Of a stretch of DNA of 64,000 nucleotides, positions 56,101 to 63,751 are shown one piece after another; position 1 is the stretch's first letter; every line of letters begins with the position of its first letter. Below the pieces are notes generated by a model. That model had not been told where the DNA came from. It saw only the letters and a list, made by a program, of their open reading frames with translations, and did not search any database. This stretch comes from Catellatospora sichuanensis (GTDB lineage: Bacteria; Actinomycetota; Actinomycetes; Mycobacteriales; Micromonosporaceae): assembly GCF_007483665.1 (NCBI RefSeq), contig NZ_VIQO01000001.1:372001-436000 (forward strand), read 5' to 3'. The position numbers and the translations under genes are program-made.

Positions 56101-56868
56101 CGCGAGGTCCTGGGGTGTCTTGATGGCCTGCTCGTGGAAGATGTTCAGCCGCTGGTTGACGGTGTCGATGAAGCCGCCCGTGCCCGGACTCGACGCCTCC
56201 AGGAAGGTCAGCGGCGACACCTCCAGCGCGTTGCCGGCCGTCGCGATCACCTGGTCCAGCGTCGTGCCGTTGGCCCGCAGCCGCGCCGGGTCCACCAGCA
56301 CCTGCAACTGCTTGTCCCGGAAGCCCCACACGGTCACATTGGCCACGCCGGGCACGCCCATCAGACGCGGGCTGATCACCCAGCGGGCGAGCACCGACAC
56401 GTCGATCGGGGTGAGCGTGTCCGAACTGAGCTTGATCATCGCGGCCCGCCGGTAGGACGAGACCGGCTGGATCATCTGCGGCAGCTTCGCCACCTGCGGC
56501 AGGCCGGCCACCCCCAGCGCCTGCGTCAGCCGCTCCTGCACCACCTGCCGGGCATCGAGCATGTCCGTACCCGGCTCGAACGTCATCACCACCGACGACA
56601 GGCCCGGCAGCGATGCGGATTCGATCTCGTCCAGGAAGGGCACGCCGACCAGCAGGTTCTGCTCCAGCGGGACGGTGATGAGCTGCTCGACCTCCTCAGC
56701 GGACAGGCCGAGCGCCTCGGTCTGCACCTCCACCGTCGTCGGCGTGAACTCCGGCAGCACGTCGACCGGCATCTTGTGCAGCTGCATCGCACCGAACACC
56801 AGCAGTGCCGCGGCCAGCGGAAGAATGACGAGCCGGAACCGCAGGCTCGATTCGATGATCCAGCGCAT
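53197..56868 (-). CDS. RND pump fused to a lipobox-bearing adaptor-like domain
   Basis: A 1223-residue open frame. Residues 1 to about 1035 are an HME-type RND pump. The helix 4 relay is altered: GLVLGLTAVIHDVVTDTQQ replaces the usual GD..DDA..D pattern. After a short polar stretch, the frame continues into RIRSALVTVPVVCALALASC, a lipoprotein-type signal with lipobox Cys1089, then 134 residues resembling the end of CzcB/CusB-type adaptors (LTEQAAQRLAIQTTPV, VYTNPAPLVFERHRVVV). No start codon for a separate lipoprotein is seen in frame. ATG at 56868 follows an AGGGGG ribosome site; GTG 56871 is the alternative. Confidence 0.87.
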   Translation of the reverse strand: MRWIIESSLRFRLVILPLAAALLVFGAMQLHKMPVDVLPEFTPTTVEVQTEALGLSAEEVEQLITVPLEQNLLVGVPFLDEIESASLPGLSSVVMTFEPGTDMLDARQVVQERLTQALGVAGLPQVAKLPQMIQPVSSYRRAAMIKLSSDTLTPIDVSVLARWVISPRLMGVPGVANVTVWGFRDKQLQVLVDPARLRANGTTLDQVIATAGNALEVSPLTFLEASSPGTGGFIDTVNQRLNIFHEQAIKTPQDLAQVPLEAVPGAPPATGTPKTLGDVATVVEDHQPLIGDAVCAGGEQCLYLVVEKFPEANAVEVTRGVEAAMNTMRPGLTGVDVDTSLYRPASFIESSVRHVSWLLLAGLALMLLVAGLLLWSWRKLVIIAVAVPLAASVAMVVLYLRHTTVNPMIVAGLVLGLTAVIHDVVTDTQQTARRVREYRLRGGSADSAWPVIVQAAAEARASIVYAILIVAVGTLPIFFLTGAGKAFLAPIVLSYLLAVVASMAVALTVTPALSLLLLGKAPLPQLASPAARRLRGGYDRVAPRLVGRAAPAIAVAAVLALAGLLALPFLHTALRPSFLERDVLVHLAAAPGTSLPRMAEITQKAVADVSALPGVAGAGGHVGRAVMSDQIVNVNDGKVWVKVAPGADYGDTVAAVRRTVQDYPGVSADVSTYSQERVADILGGDREDVEVRIYGENRDVRNAKADEIKAMISGVEGVTSVNVVRPLDEPTVEVSIDLAKAQAAGVKPGDVRRAAATLVGGLTVGNLFEQQKVFDVVVWGDPKIRQNAADVENLLVDAPNGKQVRIGDVADVRVAPHPVVISHESVSPYLDVTANVSDRDVGAVADDVSERIKQVQFPLEHHAEVLGAYDERQAADVRVLWVGAAAVITIFLLLQAAFRSWRLALLSLVALALSMVGGVLAALATGGLTLGAVAGLIGVLGLAARAVVLLIRRFQQLELDEGLAFGHDLVVRGTRENAAGTVVSTLAIAAMLLPLALFGALSGVEILQPMSVVVLGGLVTLLLVVLLLVPVLYLRLGRAGDRDTAADHLFDEAPAAGPAHPEEQAGLARRIRSALVTVPVVCALALASCGGVIEDKYKIEGEPATVEEIEGSDHVRITLTEQAAQRLAIQTTPVVATAQGLTVPSAAVFVDADDDEEEDKDDVDEGEWSVYTNPAPLVFERHRVVVKQESGTVTHLSLGPAPGTRVVTVGVQVLAGIEDEIGH

Positions 56869-57348
56869 CACGACCCCCTGAAGGCCTTGACCCGGGTATC
56901 CGCCTGAAGGCGGTTCCGCTGAGGGCTCGCTATGGCGTCTTCGCCCTTGGCATCTTGTCCCATTTAGTAGGACTTCCTCAGGCTATTACGGTCCGAAGTA
57001 GGAAGGATCCAAAAAGCGCAAAGAAGGGCAACTCAGCGAATACCCAGGCCGTTCACAGCCGCTCGGCACCTTGGGCACCCGCATGCGCGCCATCCCACCG
57101 GACTCCGGCTTTCCCACCGTCCGGCCCGCGCGTCCGGTTGAGAATGAAACCGCAGGCACCCGCAGCGGAAGAGGACAATCTGATCTTCCTCTACCGGCAT
57201 ATCCTCCGCGGCCACAGAAAGGAAGGGCACCTTCTTAACGGTTTTCGTAGTAGAAGGTGCCCTTGTTAACGCTCCACCGGGCTGACCTGAGGCGGTGTGG
57301 CGGAATGGGACGACCGGCATGAGGCCGCCGGCCGACGAAAAGCCGGCG
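56869..57348. other. Intergenic region hisF / RND operon
   Basis: These 480 bases hold no supported gene. They contain the hairpin at 57219-57267 after hisF and, nearer the RND start, an AT-richer stretch (56945-57010) with CTTCCT and AGGAAG half-sites 27 bases apart, which is the likely promoter and operator zone for the pumps. Short ORFs here lack ribosome sites. Confidence 0.55.
57219..57267. terminator. GAAGGGCACCTTCT hairpin after hisF
   Basis: AAGGAAGGGCACCTTCT pairs with AGAAGGTGCCCTTGT across a loop containing TTTTCG, and both flanks carry TTAACG. It lies about 80 bases past the hisF stop and matches the element at 47703-47750. Confidence 0.75.
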
Positions 57349-58107
57349 TCAGCGGACGGGGTGGCCGGCGACGCGCAGGGCGGTCTTGACCTCGCTGATG
57401 GCGACCTCGCCGAAGTGGAAGACGCTCGCCGCCAGCACGGCGTCGGCCCCGGCGTCGACGGCCGGCGGGAAGTCCGCGGCCTTGCCCGCGCCGCCGGAGG
57501 CGATCACCGGGATGTCGACCACGGCCCGGACCTCCTTGATCAGTTCGAGGTCGAAGCCCTCCTTGGTGCCGTCGGCGTCCATGGAGTTCAGCAGGATCTC
57601 CCCCGCGCCCAGGTCGGCGACGCGGCGGGCCCACTCGATCGCATCCAGCCCGGCCGACTTGCGGCCGCCGTGCGTGGTCACCTCGAACCCGCTGCCGTCC
57701 TTGAGCCGCCGCACGTCGAGCGACAGCACCAGCACCTGGTTGCCGAAGCGGCGGGCGATCTCGGTGATCAGTTCGGGGCGGTGGATCGCCGCGGTGTTGA
57801 CGCCGACCTTGTCCGCCCCCGCGCGCAGCAGCACGTCCACGTCCTCGACCGAACGCACCCCACCGCCCACGGTCAGCGGGATGAAGACCGTCTCGGCGGT
57901 GCGCCGCACCACCTCGAGCATCGTGCCGCGCCCCTCGACGGAGGCGGACACGTCGAGGAAGGTGATCTCGTCGGCCCCGGCCGCGTCGTACGCCGCCGCC
58001 AGCTCCACCGGGTCCCCGGCGTCGCGCAGGTCGACGAAGTTGACCCCCTTCACCACCCGTCCGGCGTCCACGTCCAGACAGGGGATGACCCGCACCGCGA
58101 CACTCAT
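57349..58107 (-). CDS. hisF: Imidazole glycerol phosphate synthase cyclase subunit
   Basis: With HisH it turns PRFAR and glutamine-derived ammonia into imidazole glycerol phosphate and AICAR. It is a 252-residue TIM barrel with catalytic Asp12 ([17 protein letters not shown]) and Asp131 (VLSLDVRR). ATG at 58107 overlaps the stop of the upstream transporter gene as ATGA, so its translation is coupled to a gene unrelated to histidine. It is separated from priA by that gene and a divergent lysR, which is unusual. Confidence 0.98.
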   Translation of the reverse strand: MSVAVRVIPCLDVDAGRVVKGVNFVDLRDAGDPVELAAAYDAAGADEITFLDVSASVEGRGTMLEVVRRTAETVFIPLTVGGGVRSVEDVDVLLRAGADKVGVNTAAIHRPELITEIARRFGNQVLVLSLDVRRLKDGSGFEVTTHGGRKSAGLDAIEWARRVADLGAGEILLNSMDADGTKEGFDLELIKEVRAVVDIPVIASGGAGKAADFPPAVDAGADAVLAASVFHFGEVAISEVKTALRVAGHPVR

Positions 58108-59060
58108 GCGCCCGACGCTACCCGGCAGCCCGCCACGACGAGGCGCTGGTCCGGCTCGTGGGACGCGGCGTGGCGCGCCGGTTCGCCGACCGCCGGGGCC
58201 GCGGCCCGGCCGCCGCCGCTCGCCCCGAGCAGCACTCCCCCGATCACCAGGGCCCCGGCGATCACGTCCCCCGCCTGCAACGGCTCGCCCAGGAACAGGG
58301 CTGCCGAACTCATCCCGAAGAACGGGACGAGCATCGAGAACGGGGCCACCGTCGCCGCGCCGTACCGCTTGATCAGCACGCCCCATCCGGCAAACCCGGC
58401 CAGCGTCGAGATGCCCGCGATGTAGGCCAGTGCGCCCAGCCCCGACAGGTCCAGTCCGGACAGTGCCGCACCGACCCGGGTCGGCCCCTCGACCAGCAGT
58501 GACAGCGCGAACAGCGGCAGCGTGGCCACGGCCGACACCCAGACCATGAAGCGCAGCATGTCGGGCGGGGCGGCCCGGCGCATCATGATGTTCGAGACGC
58601 TCCATGCCACCGCCGCGGCCAGCACCAGCACGAAGCCCTCGACCGGGCGGTCCGCGCCGAGCCGGGAGGCGACCAGCCCGACGCCCAGCACGGCGACCGC
58701 GAGCCCGGCCCACTGGCGCAGCCCCGGCCGCTCGCGCAGCAGCGCGACCGCGAAAACCGTCGTGAATATCGCCTGACTCTGCAACAGCAGCGACGACAGC
58801 CCGGCCGGCAGTCCGGCGGCCATGCCCGCGAACAGCAGCGAGAACTTGACCACGCCCAGCACCAGTCCGATCCCGAGGACCCACCGCCAGGGCGTACGCG
58901 GACCGCCGATCAGCAGCACCGCCGGGAACGCGGCCAGCGCGAAGCGCGACGCGCCGAACAGCAGCGGCGGCATCCGGTCGAGGCCGACCTCGATCGCCAC
59001 GAAGTTGCAGCCCCACGCGGCGGCGACGGCCACGGCCAGCATGATGTCCCTGGGTTTCAT
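58104..59060 (-). CDS. EamA/DMT family transporter
   Basis: A 318-residue membrane protein with ten hydrophobic segments in two EamA repeats ([18 protein letters not shown] near the start, [15 protein letters not shown] in the middle), like YddG or RhaT-type amino acid or metabolite exporters. The last 40 residues are a polar tail that ends in the ATGA overlap with hisF. It is divergent from a LysR gene, a pairing common for inducible exporters. The substrate is unknown; its coupling to hisF makes export of an amino acid worth testing. Confidence 0.88.
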   Translation of the reverse strand: MKPRDIMLAVAVAAAWGCNFVAIEVGLDRMPPLLFGASRFALAAFPAVLLIGGPRTPWRWVLGIGLVLGVVKFSLLFAGMAAGLPAGLSSLLLQSQAIFTTVFAVALLRERPGLRQWAGLAVAVLGVGLVASRLGADRPVEGFVLVLAAAVAWSVSNIMMRRAAPPDMLRFMVWVSAVATLPLFALSLLVEGPTRVGAALSGLDLSGLGALAYIAGISTLAGFAGWGVLIKRYGAATVAPFSMLVPFFGMSSAALFLGEPLQAGDVIAGALVIGGVLLGASGGGRAAAPAVGEPARHAASHEPDQRLVVAGCRVASGA

Positions 59061-59131
59061 GCTCCGAGCATCGACCGGACAACCGTGCAGCACCAGCGAA
59101 TAGTTCTTCAGCATTCGTTTAGAATCGCTAC

Positions 59132-60040
59132 ATGCTCGACATGGGGCGCCTGCGCGCCATCGACGCCCTCTCCCGCCACGGCACCGTGCACGCCGCCGCG
59201 GCCGCCCTGCACTGCACCCCGTCCGCGGTGTCACAGCAGCTGGCGAAGCTGGAACGGGAGACCGGCACCGTGCTGTGCCACAAGGACGGCCGCGGGCTGC
59301 GGCTGTCCGACGCCGGACGCCTGCTGGCCGAACACGCCGCGCTGGTGCTCGCCGCCGCCGACACCGCCTCGGCCGCGCTGGACGCCTACCGCGGCGAAGT
59401 CGCCGGTGAGGTCACCGTTGCCTGCTTCGCCACCGCCTGCCGCGGCCTGCTGCCACCCGCCCTGTCCGCACTGACCGCGTCATATCCGCGGCTGCGGCCC
59501 CGGCTCGTCGAGACCAACCCGTACGAGGCACTGCACGAACTCGACCGCGGCCGCGTCGACGTCGCCGTGATCGACGACTGGCGCGAGGTGCGCCTGCACC
59601 TGCCCGCGGGCGTCTCGTCGACCGTGCTCGGCGAGGACACCGCCGACCTGGTCGTGCCCGCCGACCACCCGCTCGCGACGGCCGGTCCCGGGCCGCTCGA
59701 CCGGGCCGCGAACGAGCGCTGGATCGCCTCGCCCGAGGGCACCATCTGCCACGACTGGCTGATCCGCGCACTGCCCGGGCTGCGCCCGGCATACCTGGTG
59801 GGCGAGTTCGAAACCCAGCAGGCGCTGGTCGCCGCAGGTCTGGGCGTCGCCCTGCTCCCCCGCCTGGCCCGCCTGTCCACCGCCCCCGGCACCGTGGTGG
59901 TCCCCGTCGACCCGGTCCCCACCCGCCGCGTCAGCGTCACCTGGCGTACCCCGCACTACCAGCGCCCCGCCGTCAAAGCCGTCATCGACGCCATCACCAA
60001 CGCCTGGTCCACCCGCACCACCGCCCGCGCCGGCTCCTGA
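59132..60040 (+). CDS. LysR family regulator
   Basis: A 302-residue regulator. The helix-turn-helix is RLRAIDALSRHGTVHAAAAALHCTPSAVSQQLAKLE, split normally, followed by a substrate-binding domain (VTVACFATACRGLLPPALSAL, VALLPRLARLS). It probably controls the divergent EamA gene, 71 bases away, and through coupling also hisF. TAGAAT lies six bases before the ATG, suggesting a leaderless mRNA. The effector is unknown. Confidence 0.93.
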   Translation: MLDMGRLRAIDALSRHGTVHAAAAALHCTPSAVSQQLAKLERETGTVLCHKDGRGLRLSDAGRLLAEHAALVLAAADTASAALDAYRGEVAGEVTVACFATACRGLLPPALSALTASYPRLRPRLVETNPYEALHELDRGRVDVAVIDDWREVRLHLPAGVSSTVLGEDTADLVVPADHPLATAGPGPLDRAANERWIASPEGTICHDWLIRALPGLRPAYLVGEFETQQALVAAGLGVALLPRLARLSTAPGTVVVPVDPVPTRRVSVTWRTPHYQRPAVKAVIDAITNAWSTRTTARAGS

Positions 60041-60115
60041 CGCCCGACATTCTCACCCGAGCAGGACCATTCACCCCGGTGCGCGCCGGTTCCCGCCCCG
60101 ATTTTCATAGACGCC

Positions 60116-60162
60116 GGCCCATTACATCGACGATTTGGCGATCAAACTCGATGTAATAGGCC
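60116..60162. terminator. Hairpin between convergent lysR and priA
   Basis: GGCCCATTACATCGA (60116-60130) pairs with TCGATGTAATAGGCC (60148-60162) at 14 of 15 positions. It is AT-richer than its surroundings and lies in a convergent gap, consistent with a two-way terminator. Confidence 0.7.
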
Positions 60163-60191
60163 AACGTCGATGGAAAGCCGGGCGAGGTCGG

Positions 60192-60914
60192 TCAGGCGGC
60201 GAGGGCGGCGAGGGCTTCGGGGATGGTGAAGGCGCCGGAGTAGACCGCTTTGCCGGTGATGACGCCTTCGACGCCGATCGGCTCGAGAGTGGCCAGGGCG
60301 CGGAGGTCGTCGAGGGTGGACACGCCCCCGGACGCGATGACAGGGGCGGACGTGGCGGCGCAGACGTCGCGCAGCAGCTGCAGGTTCGGGCCCTGGAGCA
60401 TGCCGTCCTTGAGGATGTCGGTGACCACGTACCGGGAGCAGCCGGCCTTGTCGAGGCGCTCCAGCACCTCGAACAGGTCACCGCCGTCCCGGGTCCAGCC
60501 GCGCGCGGACAGCACCCGCCCGCGCACGTCGAGGCCGACCGCGACCCGGTCGCCGTACTCGCCGACGACCCGGTCGCACCACTCCGGGTCCTCCAGCGCC
60601 GCGGTGCCGATGTTGACCCGGGCCGCGCCGGTGGCCAGCGCCGCGGCCAGTGAGGCGTCGTCCCGGATGCCGCCGGACAGCTCCACGTTCACGTCCACCC
60701 GGGCGACCAGCTCGGCCAGCAGCGCCGCGTTGGAGCCCCGGCCGAAGGCGGCGTCGAGGTCGACGACGTGGATCCACTGCGCCCCCGCCGACTGGAAGTC
60801 CAGCGCCGCGGCCAGCGGGTCGCCGTACGACGTCTCGCTGCCGGCGGCGCCCTGCACCAGGCGCACCGCCTGGCCTCCGACGACGTCCACGGCGGGCAGC
60901 AGATCCAGGGCCAT
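60192..60914 (-). CDS. priA: Phosphoribosyl isomerase A (HisA and TrpF activity)
   Basis: A 240-residue TIM barrel that isomerises ProFAR for histidine and, in actinobacteria, also phosphoribosyl anthranilate for tryptophan. Catalytic acids are Asp10 ([15 protein letters not shown]) and Asp129 (AVGLDVRGR); Arg18, Arg138 and Trp140 in [10 protein letters not shown] match the residues that give PriA its dual specificity. The trp cluster here has no trpF, which supports the dual role. The start overlaps the stop of the preceding gene by one base (TGATG). Confidence 0.96.
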   Translation of the reverse strand: MALDLLPAVDVVGGQAVRLVQGAAGSETSYGDPLAAALDFQSAGAQWIHVVDLDAAFGRGSNAALLAELVARVDVNVELSGGIRDDASLAAALATGAARVNIGTAALEDPEWCDRVVGEYGDRVAVGLDVRGRVLSARGWTRDGGDLFEVLERLDKAGCSRYVVTDILKDGMLQGPNLQLLRDVCAATSAPVIASGGVSTLDDLRALATLEPIGVEGVITGKAVYSGAFTIPEALAALAA

Positions 60915-61246
60915 CAGGAACTCCTTCGATCGAATGCGACGATCACGAACACGGGCAGGGTCAGCGCCAGCAGCAGTGACAGCGCCAGGGCCAGCGCCGT
61001 CGACGGCACCAGCGTCCAGATCACGAACAGCGCCAGCGCCGCCACGATGGCGACCCCGGCCCGCTCGGCCGCGCTGCGCCGCGCCGACAACCGTCCGGTA
61101 CGACGTATGCGCAGTTCATACAGGCTGATTCGGCGCCACCAGGCGCGACGCGCCAGGCGGCGGGCAGCGCGGCGCTCCTCGACCGCCACGGCCTTGCGCG
61201 CCGCCGCCTCCCGCGCCTCCCGGCGCAGCTTGCGTTCCTTGCTCAT
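60914..61246 (-). CDS. Small basic membrane protein in the his operon
   Basis: A 110-residue protein. The first 60 residues are strongly basic ([35 protein letters not shown]) and the rest forms two membrane helices ([19 protein letters not shown] and [20 protein letters not shown]). Similar small membrane proteins occur between hisH and priA in related actinobacteria. Function is unknown. Its ATG overlaps the stop of a mini-ORF that links it to hisH. Confidence 0.75.
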   Translation of the reverse strand: MSKERKLRREAREAAARKAVAVEERRAARRLARRAWWRRISLYELRIRRTGRLSARRSAAERAGVAIVAALALFVIWTLVPSTALALALSLLLALTLPVFVIVAFDRRSS

Positions 61247-61299
61247 GTGACCACTCCATCGCCCTCGACGTCGGGGGCGAGCCTAACGAGCGGGCTCAC
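61243..61299 (-). CDS. Coupling mini-ORF between hisH and the membrane protein (18 codons)
   Basis: GTG overlaps the hisH stop (GTGA) and TGA overlaps the next ATG (ATGA). The peptide [18 protein letters not shown] lacks the DERSEEKA ending, so it is built like the other linkers but not clearly of the same sequence family. Confidence 0.4.
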   Translation of the reverse strand: MSPLVRLAPDVEGDGVVT

Positions 61300-61919
61300 A
61301 ACGTGGCGATCCAGTTCCGCAGCACGCGCGCGCCGACCGCGCCGGACTTCTCCGGGTGGAACTGGGCGACCGCCAGCGGCCCCCGTTCCGCGGCGGCGAC
61401 GAACGTCGCGTGCTCGTGGGTCGACGTGGTGACCAGTGCGACCGCGTCCAGTTCGGCGTTGGGCAGCGCGGCGTACGAGTGCACGAAGTAGCAGCGCGCA
61501 TCGGCCTCGACGCCGGTGAACAGCGTCGAGCCGGAGGGCGCGTCGAGCAGGTTCCAGCCCATGTGCGGCACCCGGCGCGCGGCCAGCCGGGTCACCGCGC
61601 CGGGCAGCAGGCCCAGGCCCTTGGTGACCACGCCGTGCTCGTCGCCCGAGTCGAACATGATCTGCGCGCCGACGCAGATGCCCAGCACCGGCCGGCCGGC
61701 CATGACCCGGTCGGCGATCACCGGCCCGGCCTGCGCCGCCTCGATGCCCGCCATGCACGCGGCGAACGCGCCCACACCCGGCACCACCAGTCCGTCGGCC
61801 CGCTCGGCGGCGGACAGGTCGGTAGTGACGACCACCTCGGCGCCCGCCGCCTCCAGCGCCCGCTGCGCCGAGCGCAGGTTGCCCGACCCGTAGTCGAGCA
61901 CCGTCACCTTCGGGCTCAT
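61296..61919 (-). CDS. hisH: Imidazole glycerol phosphate synthase amidotransferase subunit
   Basis: A 207-residue class I glutaminase that feeds ammonia to HisF. The catalytic cysteine is in LGICVGAQIMF, and the His/Glu pair is in AQFHPEKSG. The oxyanion region VPGVGAF is present. ATG at 61919 has GAGGAGAAGGC directly upstream, which is the end of the linker mini-ORF joining it to hisB. Its partner hisF lies 3 kb further on, after lysR and eamA. Confidence 0.97.
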   Translation of the reverse strand: MSPKVTVLDYGSGNLRSAQRALEAAGAEVVVTTDLSAAERADGLVVPGVGAFAACMAGIEAAQAGPVIADRVMAGRPVLGICVGAQIMFDSGDEHGVVTKGLGLLPGAVTRLAARRVPHMGWNLLDAPSGSTLFTGVEADARCYFVHSYAALPNAELDAVALVTTSTHEHATFVAAAERGPLAVAQFHPEKSGAVGARVLRNWIATL

Positions 61920-61990
61920 GCCTTCTCCTCGCTGCGCTCGTCGGCGGCGTGAATCCATGCCCGTCCGATGAGCTCGCTGCGCTCGCTCAT
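61916..61990 (-). CDS. Coupling mini-ORF between hisB and hisH (24 codons)
   Basis: The clearest member of the family: MSERSELIGRAWI then HAADERSEEKA. ATG overlaps the hisB stop and TGA overlaps the hisH start (ATGA at both ends); length is 75 bases. GAGGAGAAGGC at the end is the hisH ribosome site. Confidence 0.55.
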   Translation of the reverse strand: MSERSELIGRAWIHAADERSEEKA

Positions 61991-62613
61991 AGCACGCCCT
62001 TCGTGCTCGGGACCGCACCGGCGCTGCGGGGGTCGATCTCCACGGCGGTACGCAGCGCGCGGGCCAGCGCCTTGAACTGCCCCTCGATGACGTGGTGCGC
62101 GTCGGGCTTCTGCCCCGGGCGGGACGCCCGCAGCACCGACACGTGCAGCGTGATCCGCGCGGTCTGCCCGAAGGACTCGAAGATGTGCCGTGTCATCGAG
62201 GTCGGGTAGACGGGCCCGCTGCCCGGGTTGATGTAGTCGGCGATGTCCGTCGGCTCGTCGTGCACCACGTACGGCCGGCCCGACAGGTCGACCGCGGCCT
62301 GCACGAGCACCTCGTCCATCGGCACCACCGCGTCGCCGTAGCGGCGGATGCCCGCCTTGTCGCCGAGCGCCTGGGCGAACGCCTCGCCCAGGGCGAGCGC
62401 GGTGTCCTCCATGGTGTGGTGCGCGTCGATCTCGAGGTCGCCCTCGGTGCGCACGGTCAGGTCGAAGCCGCCGTGCCGGGCGATCTGGTTGAGCATGTGG
62501 TCGAAGAAGCCGACCCCGGTGCTGATCTCGCCCCGGCCCGTGCCGTCGAGGTCGATCTCGACGAGGACCTTGGTCTCCTTGGTGACCCGCTCCACGCGTC
62601 CGGTCCTGGTCAT
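61987..62613 (-). CDS. hisB: Imidazoleglycerol-phosphate dehydratase
   Basis: Removes water from imidazole glycerol phosphate; manganese enzyme. It is 208 residues, the single-function form. The two metal motifs are DAHHTMEDTALALGEAF and DAHHVIEGQFKALARALR, and GFFDHMLNQIARHGGFD is present. ATG at 62613 overlaps the stop of the hisC-hisB linker mini-ORF, and GAGGCAAGGGC is the ribosome site. Confidence 0.98.
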   Translation of the reverse strand: MTRTGRVERVTKETKVLVEIDLDGTGRGEISTGVGFFDHMLNQIARHGGFDLTVRTEGDLEIDAHHTMEDTALALGEAFAQALGDKAGIRRYGDAVVPMDEVLVQAAVDLSGRPYVVHDEPTDIADYINPGSGPVYPTSMTRHIFESFGQTARITLHVSVLRASRPGQKPDAHHVIEGQFKALARALRTAVEIDPRSAGAVPSTKGVL

Positions 62614-62678
62614 GCCCTTGCCTCGCTTCGCTCGTCCCCGGCCTGCGCGCGGGGGTTGCCGGTCGGCCGCGCGCTCAT
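62610..62678 (-). CDS. Coupling mini-ORF between hisC and hisB (22 codons)
   Basis: Starts [12 protein letters not shown] and ends [10 protein letters not shown], the shared DERSE ending with a different front. ATG overlaps the hisC stop and TGA overlaps the hisB start (both ATGA). Confidence 0.5.
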   Translation of the reverse strand: MSARPTGNPRAQAGDERSEARA

Positions 62679-63751
62679 GGCCGCAGCTCCTTCATCGCGT
62701 TCAGGAACGCGGTCGTCTCCTGCTCGGTCCCCGCGGTGACGCGCAGCCATCCGGGCAGGCCCACGTCGCGGACCAGCACGCCCTGGTCGAGCAGAGTCTG
62801 CCAGGCCGCCTTCTGGTCGGCGAACCGTCCGAACAGGACGAAGTTGGCGTCCGAGTCGGCCACCGTCCAGCCGCCCCCGCGCAGGTCCGCGACGATGCGG
62901 TCGCGCTGCGCCTTGATCGCTTCCACGGTGCCCAGCAGCACGTCCGCGTGCGCCAGCGCGGCGCGGGCGGCGGCCTGGGTGAGCGCGGAGAGGTGGTACG
63001 GCAGGCGCACCAGCTGCACCGCCTCCACGACCGCCGGGTGCGCGGCGAGGTAGCCGACCCGGGCCCCGGCGAAGGCGAACGCCTTGCTCATGGTGCGGCT
63101 GACCACCAGCCGCGGGTGCTTGTCGAGCAGCTCCAGCGCGCTCGGCGTGCCGGGGCGGCGGAACTCGGCATACGCCTCGTCCACCACGACCAGGCCGCTC
63201 GTCTCGGCCAGCACCGCCTCGATCACGGCGAAGTCCAGCGCGGTGCCGGTCGGGTTGTTCGGCGAGCACAGCAGCGTCAGCGCGGGCCGGTGCTCCCGGA
63301 CCTGCTCGACCGCGTGCTCGACGGTCAGCCCGAAGTCCGCGTCGCGACGGCCGTCCGCCCAGGTGGTGGCGGTGCCGACGGCCAGCAGCGGATGCATCGA
63401 GTACGCCGGGCCGAAGCCCAGCACGATGCGTCCCGGCCCGGCGAACGCCTGGAACAGCTGCTGCTGCACCTCGTTGGAGCCGTTGGCGGCCCACAGCTGC
63501 TCCGCGGTCAGCCCGTGTCCGCAGTAGGCGGCCAGGTCGGCGCGCAGCTTCACGGCGTCCCGGTCGGGGTAGCGGTTCAGGTCCGCGATCTCCCCGGTGA
63601 TCGCCCGGCTCACCGCCCGCACCACCTCGTCGGGCAGCGGGTACGAGTTCTCGTTCGTGTTCAGCCGCACCGGCACGTCCAGCTGCGGCGCACCGTACGC
63701 GCTGAGCCCGCGCAGATCCTCCCGCAGCAGCTCCTGCACCCACTCGCTCAT
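62675..63751 (-). CDS. hisC: Histidinol-phosphate aminotransferase
   Basis: A 358-residue PLP enzyme that makes histidinol phosphate. The cofactor lysine is in [48 protein letters not shown] and the C-terminal arginine region [11 protein letters not shown] are present. ATG at 63751 overlaps the hisD stop as ATGA. The stop overlaps a linker mini-ORF leading into hisB. Confidence 0.97.
   Translation of the reverse strand: MSEWVQELLREDLRGLSAYGAPQLDVPVRLNTNENSYPLPDEVVRAVSRAITGEIADLNRYPDRDAVKLRADLAAYCGHGLTAEQLWAANGSNEVQQQLFQAFAGPGRIVLGFGPAYSMHPLLAVGTATTWADGRRDADFGLTVEHAVEQVREHRPALTLLCSPNNPTGTALDFAVIEAVLAETSGLVVVDEAYAEFRRPGTPSALELLDKHPRLVVSRTMSKAFAFAGARVGYLAAHPAVVEAVQLVRLPYHLSALTQAAARAALAHADVLLGTVEAIKAQRDRIVADLRGGGWTVADSDANFVLFGRFADQKAAWQTLLDQGVLVRDVGLPGWLRVTAGTEQETTAFLNAMKELRP

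Noticed and set aside
56945-57010. CTTCCT / AGGAAG half-sites as a MerR or metal-regulator operator for the RND pumps
   Set aside because: Arms are short and 27 bases apart and no regulator gene is adjacent, so I mention it only as part of the gap.
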